Shown: one piece after another, positions 14,234 through 20,573 of the stretch | Numbering within the stretch: position 1 is the first letter of the stretch | Layout: each line of letters starts with the position of its first letter | Source of the DNA: an uncultured Myxococcales bacterium | GTDB lineage: Bacteria; Myxococcota_A; Polyangia; Polyangiales; Polyangiaceae | Reading direction: 5' to 3' | Assembly: GCA_937998045.1 (NCBI GenBank) | Contig: CALKVG010000503.1 | Coordinates: 1 to 20,573, forward strand | Length of the DNA: 20,573 nt | Made by a program: the position numbers and the translations under genes | The notes under the pieces: model-generated | What the model was told of the DNA's origin: nothing | The model's database searches: none | What the model saw: the letters and a program-made list of their open reading frames with translations, nothing else

Positions 14234-16435
14234 TTAGAACTCGGCGCCGACGCTCAGGCGCTTGACCCTGGCGCCGCGCACCCAGTAGTCGAACACGAGG
14301 CGCGTGCAGAAGAACCCGGTGAACAAGCTGCACAGGATGCCGGTCGAAAGCGTCACCGCGAAGCCCTTCACGGGGCCGCTCCCGTACTGCATGAGGATGA
14401 GACCTGTGATCAGCACCGTCGCGTGCCCGTCGATGATCGACGGCCAGGCGCGCGAGTAGCCCTGGTCCACGGCGGCGCGCACGCTCTTTCCGCCGCGCAA
14501 CTCCTCGCGGATGCGCTCGTTGATGAGGACGTTCGCGTCCACGCTCATGCCGATCGTCAGCGCGAGGCCGGCGATGCCCGGGAGCGTCATCGACGCGCCG
14601 AACATCGCGAGGACGGCCATCTGCAGCATCAAGTTGAAGAGCACCGCGATGTCGGCCACGGCGCCGGACTTGCGGTAATAGAGCATCATGAAGGCGAGAA
14701 CTGCGAGCGTGCCGTAAAACGCGCCTTTGACGCCCTGCTGGATGGCGTCCTTGCCAAGGGACGGCCCGATCAGCGACTCGTTGCTCGGCGTGATGGGGGC
14801 CGGGAGCGCGCCCGACTTCAGGACCAATTCCAGCTGCTTCGCGTCGTGAAGCTGCTTCTCGGGGTCGCCGGCACCCATCGTGATGGTCGCCTTGCCGCCG
14901 GAGATCTTCTGCTTGATGAACGGCGCGGAGTCGACGGTGTCATCGAGGATGATCGCGAACCGGCGGTTGACGTTCGCCCCGGTCACCTCCTCGAAGCGAT
15001 CGGCACCGGCCGGCGAGAACGACAGGAGCACCTGATATTGCCCGAAGTTCTGCTGGTCCTGGTAGATGCTCGCGTCGGTGATGTAGTCGCCGGTCAGCTC
15101 CGACCGCGAGTAGAGGTAAAGCGTCCGCCAGCCGACTTCGTGGAACTGCAGCGGCTCGGTCCCCGGCACCGGCTCGGTGACGGACTCGAATCCAACCGTG
15201 TGGTCGTCGGGCACGTTGAGCGTCTTCGCCCACGCCTTGAAGCGCGCGAGACACTCGGTTTGCGTCTCCTTCGGGTACTTCGGCGGCTGGCACGACATGC
15301 GCGCGTAATACGCCGTCACGTAGTCCCTTCCGCCGCCGGGCTTCAGGCCGTTGGGCGCAGACTCCGTGTACTGCGCGATGCCTTCGCCCTCGGGCAGGTC
15401 CTCCGCCTTGAGCGCGGGCGGGCCGAAGACCTTCGAGCTGCCCGGGTCATCGACCATCTTGAACTCGAGGCGCGCCGTCTTGCGGATCGTGTCCTTGATC
15501 TCGTTGAAGCTGCGCTCGTCGGTGCCGGGCACCTCGACGATGATGTCCTCGTCGCGCGTCGTGACGGCCGCCTCGCGCAGGCCGAGCTCGTCGACGCGGC
15601 GCATGACCGTATCCTTCGCCTGGGCGACCGCGCCGTCGCGGATCTGCGTCTCGATGTCCGCGCGGATCTTGAACGTGATCTCGTTGTCGGCCGGGCCCCG
15701 GGACTGCGACAGCTCGCCGAGGAACTTCTTGCTGAAGCGGTCATCGATCTTCGACTCGTCCGCCTTGTCCTTGAAGCGAAGACGAATGAGCGCGGTCTCC
15801 GGCCGGGCGATGTGCAACTTCTCGTCGAGCTTCGCGAGCTCGTCGCGCGTGACGCGCCCCTCGCCGGAGTGCATGCCGAACGCGGTGGCGAGCTCCTGGC
15901 TCATCTCGTCCGCGATGTGATCGCGCTTGTCGCGGATGGCCTCGTCGACCTCTACGGTGTAGACGAGGCGGATGCCGCCTTTGAGGTCGAGACCCGGCGC
16001 GATGGCGAAGGGCACGCGGTCGCGTACGTAGGTCGGGAGCGGGAGCTTCCCGCCGCTCATGTTGTGGAGCGTAGGCCAGAGCACGACGAGCGCGCCGCAG
16101 AAGACCGCCGCCACGAAGCCGAGCTTCGTGCGCCAAGCGCCGTCGACCCAGGGGAGCAGCCCGAACGCCGCCCAGACGAACGAGAGGCCGCTGATGAGGA
16201 GGCCCCAGAAGTTGTCGAAGTGGAAGAAGAGCGCCCCCGAGCCGACGGCGATCGCCATGACGGCGAGCGCGTTCTTTCGCGGGCCGGGCGCGAGGCCATA
16301 CACGAAGGTGGCGACCGTCGCGGCGGTGCCGAGAAGGACCGCGATGGGCAGCCCGTGCCAGACGATGGAGGCGGCCCACGAGGCAACCGCTACGAGGGCG
16401 GCCAGGACGGCGATGGTACTCTTGCTGTTTCGCAT
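14234..16435 (-). CDS. secD: Protein translocase subunit SecD with extra N-terminal membrane domain
   Basis: Partner of SecF in the proton-driven Sec accessory complex, 733 residues. The canonical part starts with a membrane segment at about 103-121 and GLDLKGGIRLVY (148-159). The periplasmic P1 domain with DEDIIVEVPG follows, then the six-helix membrane domain with GMSVDANVLINERIREEL (629-646), which holds the conserved Asp. Ahead of this lie about 100 residues with four further hydrophobic segments (about 6-26, 30-48, 56-73, 76-96), which ordinary SecD lacks. The start is supported by this continuous membrane-protein character, but no Shine-Dalgarno is seen. Instead the mRNA carries CUCCUCCU 8 bases before the ATG. 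The gene lies 42 bases after yajC and 12 bases before secF. Confidence 0.95.
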   Translation of the reverse strand: MRNSKSTIAVLAALVAVASWAASIVWHGLPIAVLLGTAATVATFVYGLAPGPRKNALAVMAIAVGSGALFFHFDNFWGLLISGLSFVWAAFGLLPWVDGAWRTKLGFVAAVFCGALVVLWPTLHNMSGGKLPLPTYVRDRVPFAIAPGLDLKGGIRLVYTVEVDEAIRDKRDHIADEMSQELATAFGMHSGEGRVTRDELAKLDEKLHIARPETALIRLRFKDKADESKIDDRFSKKFLGELSQSRGPADNEITFKIRADIETQIRDGAVAQAKDTVMRRVDELGLREAAVTTRDEDIIVEVPGTDERSFNEIKDTIRKTARLEFKMVDDPGSSKVFGPPALKAEDLPEGEGIAQYTESAPNGLKPGGGRDYVTAYYARMSCQPPKYPKETQTECLARFKAWAKTLNVPDDHTVGFESVTEPVPGTEPLQFHEVGWRTLYLYSRSELTGDYITDASIYQDQQNFGQYQVLLSFSPAGADRFEEVTGANVNRRFAIILDDTVDSAPFIKQKISGGKATITMGAGDPEKQLHDAKQLELVLKSGALPAPITPSNESLIGPSLGKDAIQQGVKGAFYGTLAVLAFMMLYYRKSGAVADIAVLFNLMLQMAVLAMFGASMTLPGIAGLALTIGMSVDANVLINERIREELRGGKSVRAAVDQGYSRAWPSIIDGHATVLITGLILMQYGSGPVKGFAVTLSTGILCSLFTGFFCTRLVFDYWVRGARVKRLSVGAEF

Positions 16436-16477
16436 GTCGCTAGGAGGAGCGCGGCGGGCGAGCTGGGGGGCTAGGGA

Positions 16478-16915
16478 TCACTTCTTGTCCGTAACAGCCT
16501 TCGCTTCTTTCAATTCCTTGGCGGGGGCCTTATCCGCCTCGGCAAAGGGACTCACCGTGTTCGCTACGAACTGCGCGGTAACGCCGGGCGCGATCTTCAC
16601 CTTGGCGAGGCGGTCGTCAATTTCGACGAGCTCTCCCACCAGGCCAGCGTTGGTCATCACTCGGTCGCCCTTCTTCAGCGAGGCCCGGGCCTGCTGCTCT
16701 TTCTTCTGCCGACGTGACATCAGCAAGAAGAAGGGCACGAAGATGACGAGCATCATGATGATGGGCATGAAGCCCGCTATCGGCGAAGCCGACTGCCCGC
16801 CGGCGCCCGCTTGAGGCGTTGTGCCGTCGCTTGCGGTGCCGGGCGTGGCCGTGCCCGCCTTGGGCTGGACGTTTTGAGCGAGGAGGAGTTCGTTGTTGAG
16901 CAGGGGGGAGGACAC
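16478..16915 (-). CDS. yajC: Preprotein translocase subunit YajC
   Basis: Small single-span membrane protein of the SecDF-YajC complex. From the GTG at 16915 it has 145 residues. A Gln/Gly/Thr/Pro-rich N-terminal stretch (about 14-48) precedes the membrane helix FMPIIMMLVIFVPFFLLM (about 49-66). Then comes the family core RRQKKEQQARASLKKGDRV followed by TNAGLVGELVEIDD and VKIAPGVTAQFVANTV. The tail is Lys/Ala/Glu-rich. The N-terminal part before the helix is longer than in most YajC proteins. The start was chosen because GGAG (16922-16925) lies 6 bases before the GTG. An upstream ATG at 17002 would run through the intrinsic terminator and is rejected. It leads the yajC-secD-secF cluster. Confidence 0.93.
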   Translation of the reverse strand: MSSPLLNNELLLAQNVQPKAGTATPGTASDGTTPQAGAGGQSASPIAGFMPIIMMLVIFVPFFLLMSRRQKKEQQARASLKKGDRVMTNAGLVGELVEIDDRLAKVKIAPGVTAQFVANTVSPFAEADKAPAKELKEAKAVTDKK

Positions 16916-16921
16916 GGCAGG

Positions 16922-16925
16922 CTCC
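16922..16925 (-). promoter_or_regulatory. Ribosome binding site of yajC, directly after the terminator U-tract
   Basis: GGAG on the minus strand, 6 bases before the GTG at 16915. It begins one base after the T7 tract of the upstream terminator, so termination or hairpin formation would directly affect initiation at yajC. Confidence 0.6.
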
Positions 16926-16926
16926 G

Positions 16927-16955
16927 AAAAAAACGCGCCCGGGGGACCGGACGCG
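16927..16955 (-). terminator. Strong intrinsic (Rho-independent) terminator or attenuator ahead of yajC
   Basis: Read on the minus strand, CGCGTCCGG pairs with CCGGGCGCG (9 bp, one G-U pair) around a 4-base loop TCCC (16955 down to 16934). A T7 tract (16933-16927) follows immediately. This is a textbook terminator. It ends 11 bases before the yajC start codon and leaves no room for a promoter between. It therefore either ends the transcript of the upstream FGE-fold gene with yajC read by other means, or acts as an attenuator in the yajC leader. Confidence 0.85.
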
Positions 16956-17098
16956 GCCCGGGTGGGATAGTCCCTGCGCGGTTGTCCGTCAACCGCGTGC
17001 ACGCTTGGCCCGGGGGCTTTCCACCCGAAGCCCCCTCCCCGTTGCCCCCGGGCTGTTCACGCCCGTTGACGGGCGCGACCCCCTCAGTCCGGGTCGCG
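16956..17098 (-). promoter_or_regulatory. Hairpin-packed leader between the FGE-fold gene and yajC
   Basis: Several perfect or near-perfect hairpins follow each other. 17074-17081 pairs with 17091-17098 around the stop codon of the upstream gene. 17060-17065 pairs with 17070-17075 (GCCCG, loop TTGA, CGGGC core). 17012-17019 pairs with 17028-17035 (GGGGGCTT/AAGCCCCC). 16977-16984 pairs with 16990-16997 (CGCGGTTG, loop TCCGT, CAACCGCG). A CCCGGG element at about 16957-16962 could also pair with CCCGGG inside the terminator (16938-16943), an alternative fold that would break it. The whole could be a structured 5' leader or just a strong 3' end. No known riboswitch class is recognised. Confidence 0.5.
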
Positions 17099-18076
17099 AG
17101 CGCAGCGGAACCCGACGTTCGGCCCTGCCTCCAAGGCAGAGCCCCAGTTGCGGGACGTCGTGCGGCTCTGCGACGGGGGCGAGAGCCAGCCGCCACCCCG
17201 GAGCACGTGGGCTGCGCCGGCGCGCGGCGCGGGGCCCGGACCGAGGGATTCGACGTACCAGTCGCTGGTCCACTCCTCGAGGTTGCCACTGAGATCGAGG
17301 ACGCCGAACGGGCTCGCACCCGAGGCGTGGGCGCCGACCTTCGCGGGGTGGAACGCGCAACTCTTGCCCGACTGGTCGTTGATCAGCGTGACGGCCGCGG
17401 AGCACGAGCTCCCGCCGCCGCCCCAGGGGAAGGCGATCGCGTACATCCCGCGCGCGGCGTACTCCCACTCGCGCTCGCTCGGCAGGCGCTTGCCGACGAA
17501 CCGGCAATACGCGTCTGCGTCACGCCAGTGAACGCAGGAGACGGGGAGCTCGTCCTCGCCGGAGTCGAACGTGCAGGTCGCGCTCGAACGCGCGGGGCGG
17601 ACGCAGGTGCCGCCCTGGACGCAGGCGCGGTATGCGCCGACGGTGACCTCCGTGCGGTCGATCCAGAACGGCGCGATGCTGACGGGATGCGCCGGGCGCT
17701 CGTTGATGGGGGCGCGCGGGCTGGCGGAGCCCATGACGAAGCGGCCACCGGGCAGCCGGAGCATTCCATCGCGCGCGGGGACCACCTGGCGTTGGTAGCC
17801 CAGCTTCGGCGGGGTCTCCTCGTACGGATTGTCGACGGCGCCTGACGTGTGCGGCTCTTCGGGTTCGACGTCATCACGGGCGGCGGCGCCGGTTGCACCG
17901 GCGGGAGCCGCGGGCTGGGAAGGAGCCCCGAGCGCAGCGGGAGCGGCGAGGACCAGGGGCGCGGAGGGGGGGACGCTGCGCGGCGCGCCGTCGACGAAAC
18001 CCGAGGCAACACTCGCCGCGACGAGGCCCGTCGCCGTAGCGACGCCGACCACGACTGCGAGCGAACGGAGCTCCAT
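17084..18076 (-). CDS. Membrane-anchored formylglycine-generating-enzyme (SUMF1) fold protein, probably not an oxidase
   Basis: A 330-residue protein with an N-terminal hydrophobic segment (about 6-26, signal or anchor) and an Ala/Pro-rich linker (about 30-75). A C-terminal FGE-sulfatase domain covers about 104-328. Family landmarks are LPGGRFVMGS (108-117), WIDRTEVTVGAYRACV (138-153), PVSCVHWRDADAYCRFVGKR (178-197), LPSEREWEYAARG (198-210), FGVLDLSGNLEEWTSDWY (257-274) and VLRGGGW...VGFRCARD (291-328). True formylglycine-generating enzymes carry two copper-binding cysteines just after the RGGS/W motif. Here that stretch reads GGWLSPPSQSRTTSRNW and has none. It is therefore more likely a binding or structural domain, as in many myxobacterial paralogs. 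Other cysteines (152, 158, 168, 181, 191, 225, 240) may form disulfides. ATG 18076 directly precedes the hydrophobic segment. Confidence 0.87.
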   Translation of the reverse strand: MELRSLAVVVGVATATGLVAASVASGFVDGAPRSVPPSAPLVLAAPAALGAPSQPAAPAGATGAAARDDVEPEEPHTSGAVDNPYEETPPKLGYQRQVVPARDGMLRLPGGRFVMGSASPRAPINERPAHPVSIAPFWIDRTEVTVGAYRACVQGGTCVRPARSSATCTFDSGEDELPVSCVHWRDADAYCRFVGKRLPSEREWEYAARGMYAIAFPWGGGGSSCSAAVTLINDQSGKSCAFHPAKVGAHASGASPFGVLDLSGNLEEWTSDWYVESLGPGPAPRAGAAHVLRGGGWLSPPSQSRTTSRNWGSALEAGPNVGFRCARDPD

Positions 18077-18135
18077 CGCAGCTCTAGCTTAGCGCCGCGG
18101 GGCGCCTCTGGCTTCGGATCGTAGCGTCACGTGCG

Positions 18136-20058
18136 TCAGCGTTCGGCGGTCGCCCGTGCGTCACGGCGGCCTAGACGCACCCCGTCATCCTCGCGCTCGA
18201 CGGTGACCCGCGGTACCTCGATATGCGCTTCGAAGGCCTCACGCGCGGCTTGCCCGCCGCGATCGGCGGCAAGACGGGCCGCGTCGACCCCTGCCATGAG
18301 GAGCGCGTCGGCGACCTCGCGCTGCACCGCAGCGGCCTCCAGGGCCCGGGCGCCCGGCAGCGAGCCGTCTCGCCAGGCAGCTGCCAGCGCGATGCCCACG
18401 AAGCCGGCGGCGGCGACCCACGAATCGTCGGCGTTCGTGCGAGGCGACCATCCGAGGACCCGGACGCCGCGGTCGAAGACGATGGCCTTGGCCCACGAAG
18501 GGACCTCCGCCCACAGCGCGTCGGCCGACCGCTGGTGGGTCGGAAGGGCGAGCAAGCCGCCGCGTGCGAGGCGAGCGAGAGCGTTGCCGCGGGAAAGAGC
18601 CTCGGGGTCGGCGATCGCGATGGCGCGGGTGGTGTGCGGGGCGTGGATTCCGCGGGGGCGCTCGCGAGCGGCGAGCAGGTCGAAGCCGACGCCGCCGCCC
18701 TCCTCCTCCGGGAAAGTCCGGACGGCTGCGCGGCAGCGAACGCCGAGAAGAGAAGCGAACACGGTAGCGCTGACTTTCGCCGCGGCTACGGCGATTTCCC
18801 GCGTGGGCGCAACGCCCCGCATCGCGAAGCCGGCAGGCGCGTGGCGGCTCACCGGGGGGGCCGAGAGCGCCGCGGAGGGTTCGCCGCCGAGCACGAACGT
18901 GCGCTTGCCGCGCTCGTCGGCGAGCAGGTTGTGCACGGCCGCATCGAGGTCGGTCGCGTCGATCTCGTGACGCGGAGCGACCGCGCCCGCGATGATGCGC
19001 GGAATGCGCCCGATGCCGGGGTACTCGGGCGCCCAGGTGAGGGCGTCGGCGAAGGCAGCCTTGAGCTCGGCGGCGAGGGGACCGCCGTCGGCGAGCGGGC
19101 GGTCGGCGCCCTCGAGGACGCTCACGGCGAGCGCCCGGCACAGCGCGCGCACGAGGCGCGGACCGGGGAACGGGCGCCAGGCGACGACGCGCACGGCACC
19201 GACGTCGTATCCGGAAGCGCGCAGCCGGTCGACGTCGGCGAGGAGAGAGTCGCCGAGCGCGCCCGCGCCGACGAGAGCGACGGCGGTGTCCGTCGCCGGG
19301 ACGCGGTCGATGACGTCGTGGTGGCGAGCGGTGAGCGTCTCGAACTCGCGCATGGCGCTTCCGAGCGCGAAGGGGACGCGGCGCGCGAGCGCGCGATCGG
19401 TCTCGTCGGCCACTACCGGACGCACGCCGGAGCTCGGGCGCCCGAGGAACGCGTTGCACAGCTCTTCCGAGGGCCGGGCAACGGGCTCGACGTGCGACGC
19501 GGACGAGTGCTCGTGGACGACGAAGAACGGCAGGCCGCTGTCCTCGGCCGCGCGCCGCGCGACGAGCGCCAGGTCGATGCCTTCGCCGACCCCGGCGGAG
19601 AGGAGCAGCCCCCACGGCAAGTCGTCGAGGGCGAGCGCGGGAGCGATGCCCGCTTCGGATGCGGGCACCCCCTCCCCGCCCGGTTCGGCGATGACGTGGA
19701 CGACCATGCCTAGGCGGCGGGCGGCCACGCGCGCGAGCTCGTTGCGCGCCATGGCAAGGTCCGCCGCGCGTGCCACGAGGGCGACGCGTTCGCCGCGCGA
19801 AGCGGCCTCGCCGCATCGGCGTACCAGAGCAGGCAGATCGTCGGCCCGTTCGGCGGTCACGCGCTCGCCGAAGGCGTTGTGCGACGCGAGATCGACCCCC
19901 TCGAAGAGATTTCGACCACGCTCCGGCGAAGCCGGAGACGGGCCGTCCGCCACGAACACCCGCTGGGCGATGGTTCCCTCGACCAGCGCGATGGCGCCGG
20001 TGAGATCACTCGCCCACGAGCGCGCGCCGTGGCCGCTTCGTGCCGTCGCGTCTTTCAC
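18136..20058 (-). CDS. Pyruvate:ferredoxin oxidoreductase-like protein with alpha and gamma domains only
   Basis: From the GTG at 20058 it has 640 residues. Residues about 20-200 resemble the pyrimidine-binding (alpha) domain of 2-oxoacid:ferredoxin oxidoreductases, especially GEGIDLALVARRAAEDSGLP followed by FFVVHEHSSASHVEP. Residues about 230-390 resemble domain II, with AMREFETLTARHHDVIDR, VALVGAGALGDSL, VRVVAWRPFPG and VSVLEGADRPL. Residues about 415-600 resemble the gamma domain, with AAAKVSATVFASLLG and RTFPEEEGGGVGF. The TPP-binding beta domain and any ferredoxin-type CxxCxxC cluster motifs are absent, and no adjacent gene supplies them. Either a distant subunit completes the enzyme or the protein has lost activity. 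The frame is open to 20130 but overlaps the previous gene, so GTG 20058, 40 bases after that gene's stop, is preferred. No Shine-Dalgarno is clear. Confidence 0.65.
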   Translation of the reverse strand: MKDATARSGHGARSWASDLTGAIALVEGTIAQRVFVADGPSPASPERGRNLFEGVDLASHNAFGERVTAERADDLPALVRRCGEAASRGERVALVARAADLAMARNELARVAARRLGMVVHVIAEPGGEGVPASEAGIAPALALDDLPWGLLLSAGVGEGIDLALVARRAAEDSGLPFFVVHEHSSASHVEPVARPSEELCNAFLGRPSSGVRPVVADETDRALARRVPFALGSAMREFETLTARHHDVIDRVPATDTAVALVGAGALGDSLLADVDRLRASGYDVGAVRVVAWRPFPGPRLVRALCRALAVSVLEGADRPLADGGPLAAELKAAFADALTWAPEYPGIGRIPRIIAGAVAPRHEIDATDLDAAVHNLLADERGKRTFVLGGEPSAALSAPPVSRHAPAGFAMRGVAPTREIAVAAAKVSATVFASLLGVRCRAAVRTFPEEEGGGVGFDLLAARERPRGIHAPHTTRAIAIADPEALSRGNALARLARGGLLALPTHQRSADALWAEVPSWAKAIVFDRGVRVLGWSPRTNADDSWVAAAGFVGIALAAAWRDGSLPGARALEAAAVQREVADALLMAGVDAARLAADRGGQAAREAFEAHIEVPRVTVEREDDGVRLGRRDARATAER

Positions 20059-20098
20059 GGACCGAAATCTAGTGAAGTCGCCATGAAAGCAGAAGTGC

Positions 20099-20527
20099 CT
20101 ACCGGAGATCGATCGGGACCCCGAGCACACTTCGGGCCAGCACGCCCAGCGTCGCCGGATCCCCGGCGACGTGCAGGGTCGTATGCACGTGCTCGATGGA
20201 TTCGCCGGGCGACAGCGCCGCCGCCGGAGAGCTCGTCTCGAGCTCGTAAAACCCGCCTAGCGACGGCTTGCCCGGCTCGGTCGGACCGTCGTTGTAGGCG
20301 TTGATGACGTCGCCGCCGTACGGATCCGCCTGCCGCGCCCACATACTGTTCACGTAGCCGCTCGGGGCCGCGGTCGGCTTGCTGTACCGGACGAGCGTGA
20401 GGAGCCGCCCGCCCTCACCGATGCTGCCGATCACATCGCGCGCGCGCGCCGCGCCCACCCCGATCTTGCCGCGTTGCTTGCCGTCGGCGACCAAGGACAG
20501 CCAGCCGGCAAGCAACGCGGCAAGATC
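20099..20527 (-). CDS. Partial DUF6786-like protein, 5' end missing
   Basis: Only the C-terminal part is present. Recognisable segments are VNSMWARQADPYGGDVINAY, YNDGPTEPG, LGGFYELETSSPAAALSPGE and SIEHVHTTLHVAG. This pattern, with FYELETSSPAA and a late H-x-H, resembles my memory of uncharacterised DUF6786 proteins, often secreted or lipoproteins with a sugar-mutarotase-like beta fold. I cannot verify the family. The frame continues into the adapter, which adds an artificial MYKRQ start that must be ignored. The residues DLAALLAG just after it come from the 22-base fold-back and may also be artificial, so trustworthy coding sequence ends near 20505. The stop is at 20099-20101. The PFOR-like gene follows 40 bases later. 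Confidence 0.6.
   Translation of the reverse strand, partial: DLAALLAGWLSLVADGKQRGKIGVGAARARDVIGSIGEGGRLLTLVRYSKPTAAPSGYVNSMWARQADPYGGDVINAYNDGPTEPGKPSLGGFYELETSSPAAALSPGESIEHVHTTLHVAGDPATLGVLARSVLGVPIDLR
20462..20527. repeat. Perfect 22-bp inverted repeat abutting the adapter, probable library fold-back
   Basis: Bases 20506-20527 are the exact reverse complement of 20462-20483, with 22 bases between. The right arm ends at the base directly before the adapter. A perfect repeat inside coding sequence at exactly this junction is best explained by a fold-back or strand-switch artefact of library preparation or amplification, not by a natural hairpin. Confidence 0.7.
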
Positions 20528-20573
20528 CTGTCTCTTATACACATCTGACGCTGCCGACGATCTTACGCGTGTA
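20528..20573 (+). other. Illumina Nextera adapter read-through with i5 index (not genomic)
   Basis: Bases 20528-20560 match the reverse complement of the Nextera read-1 transposase adapter, starting with the 19-base mosaic end CTGTCTCTTATACACATCT and continuing GACGCTGCCGACGA. The next 8 bases, TCTTACGC (20561-20568), are the reverse complement of index GCGTAAGA (i5 index 517). GTGTA (20569-20573) is the start of the P5 flank. This is synthetic sequence left at a contig end. Confidence 0.98.

Noticed and set aside
10131..14333. A 4.2-kb open minus-strand frame spanning parts of recJ, the phosphoesterase gene and secDF
   Set aside because: Only the 11.86-12.76 kb part is real coding sequence in this frame (the phosphoesterase). 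The rest is an out-of-frame reading of recJ and secF, Arg/Ala-rich without domains. It stays open because the phosphoesterase frameshift bypasses the stop.
13274..16474. A very long open frame on the plus strand, antisense to secD and secF
   Set aside because: It is an antisense shadow caused by strong G/C bias at codon third positions. Its sequence is an acidic/basic low-complexity mix with no domain, while the opposite strand encodes clear SecD and SecF.
16478..17002. Start of yajC at the upstream ATG 17002
   Set aside because: It would translate through the intrinsic terminator and add residues with no YajC similarity. The GTG at 16915 has a well-placed GGAG.
18136..20130. Start of the PFOR-like gene at GTG 20130
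   Set aside because: It overlaps the end of the preceding gene and adds residues without family similarity. GTG 20058 avoids the overlap.
20528..20542. A GTG start giving an N-terminus MYKRQ for the last protein
   Set aside because: It is translated from the Nextera mosaic end and is a known type of database artefact. The true start lies beyond the contig.

Overview
The window is GC-rich DNA with dense, almost gapless coding on both strands. It looks like a member of the Myxococcota, probably the Polyangia. That placement is inferred from style rather than from a marker gene: two Hanks-type Ser/Thr kinases, several cysteine-rich or proline-rich lipoproteins, a formylglycine-generating-enzyme fold protein, and strong third-position G/C bias that keeps shadow frames open. 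No rRNA, tRNA, CRISPR array or insertion sequence is visible.

Layout. Positions 1-1081 (minus) hold a Ser/Thr kinase cut by the window edge. It diverges from a plus-strand run: a predicted lipoprotein (1134-2324), a membrane-anchored Ser/Thr kinase (2380-3777), a cystathionine gamma-lyase/synthase (3847-5016) and a small cysteine-rich lipoprotein (5118-5735). A short TPR protein (5750-6277, minus) faces this run. After a 336-base gap come an alpha/beta hydrolase (6614-7291) and a small exported protein (7315-7932), both plus.

From about 7.95 kb to the right end everything is on the minus strand. Read in transcription order from the right: a 5'-truncated DUF6786-like protein (20099-20527), a pyruvate:ferredoxin-oxidoreductase-like protein lacking the TPP domain (18136-20058), an anchored FGE-fold protein (17084-18076), a highly structured gap ending in a strong intrinsic terminator, then yajC-secD-secF (16915 to 12992), a lipoprotein phosphoesterase with a frameshift near its end (12755-11783), recJ (11608-9935), and an MlaF-type ATPase with an MlaD-type MCE protein (9915-7956).

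How the genes fit. YajC, SecD and SecF form the accessory membrane complex of the Sec translocon and are coupled by tight spacing. RecJ commonly follows secDF, so the phosphoesterase gene looks like an insertion: it is visibly less GC-rich, has its own strong ribosome binding site, and lies between related 8-bp-period repeats in opposite orientation. MlaF and MlaD are two parts of a phospholipid ABC transporter; no MlaE permease is encoded in the window.

Data quality. The right end is not genomic. Positions 20528-20573 are a Nextera adapter with a sample index, and the 22 bases before it are a perfect fold-back of sequence 44 bases upstream. The genomic sequence may therefore stop near 20505.

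Most unusual points: the hairpin-packed leader and terminator directly before the yajC start, the repeat-bounded frameshifted phosphoesterase splitting secDF from recJ, SecD with four extra N-terminal membrane segments, the PFOR-like protein without its TPP domain, and the Mla gene pair without its permease.
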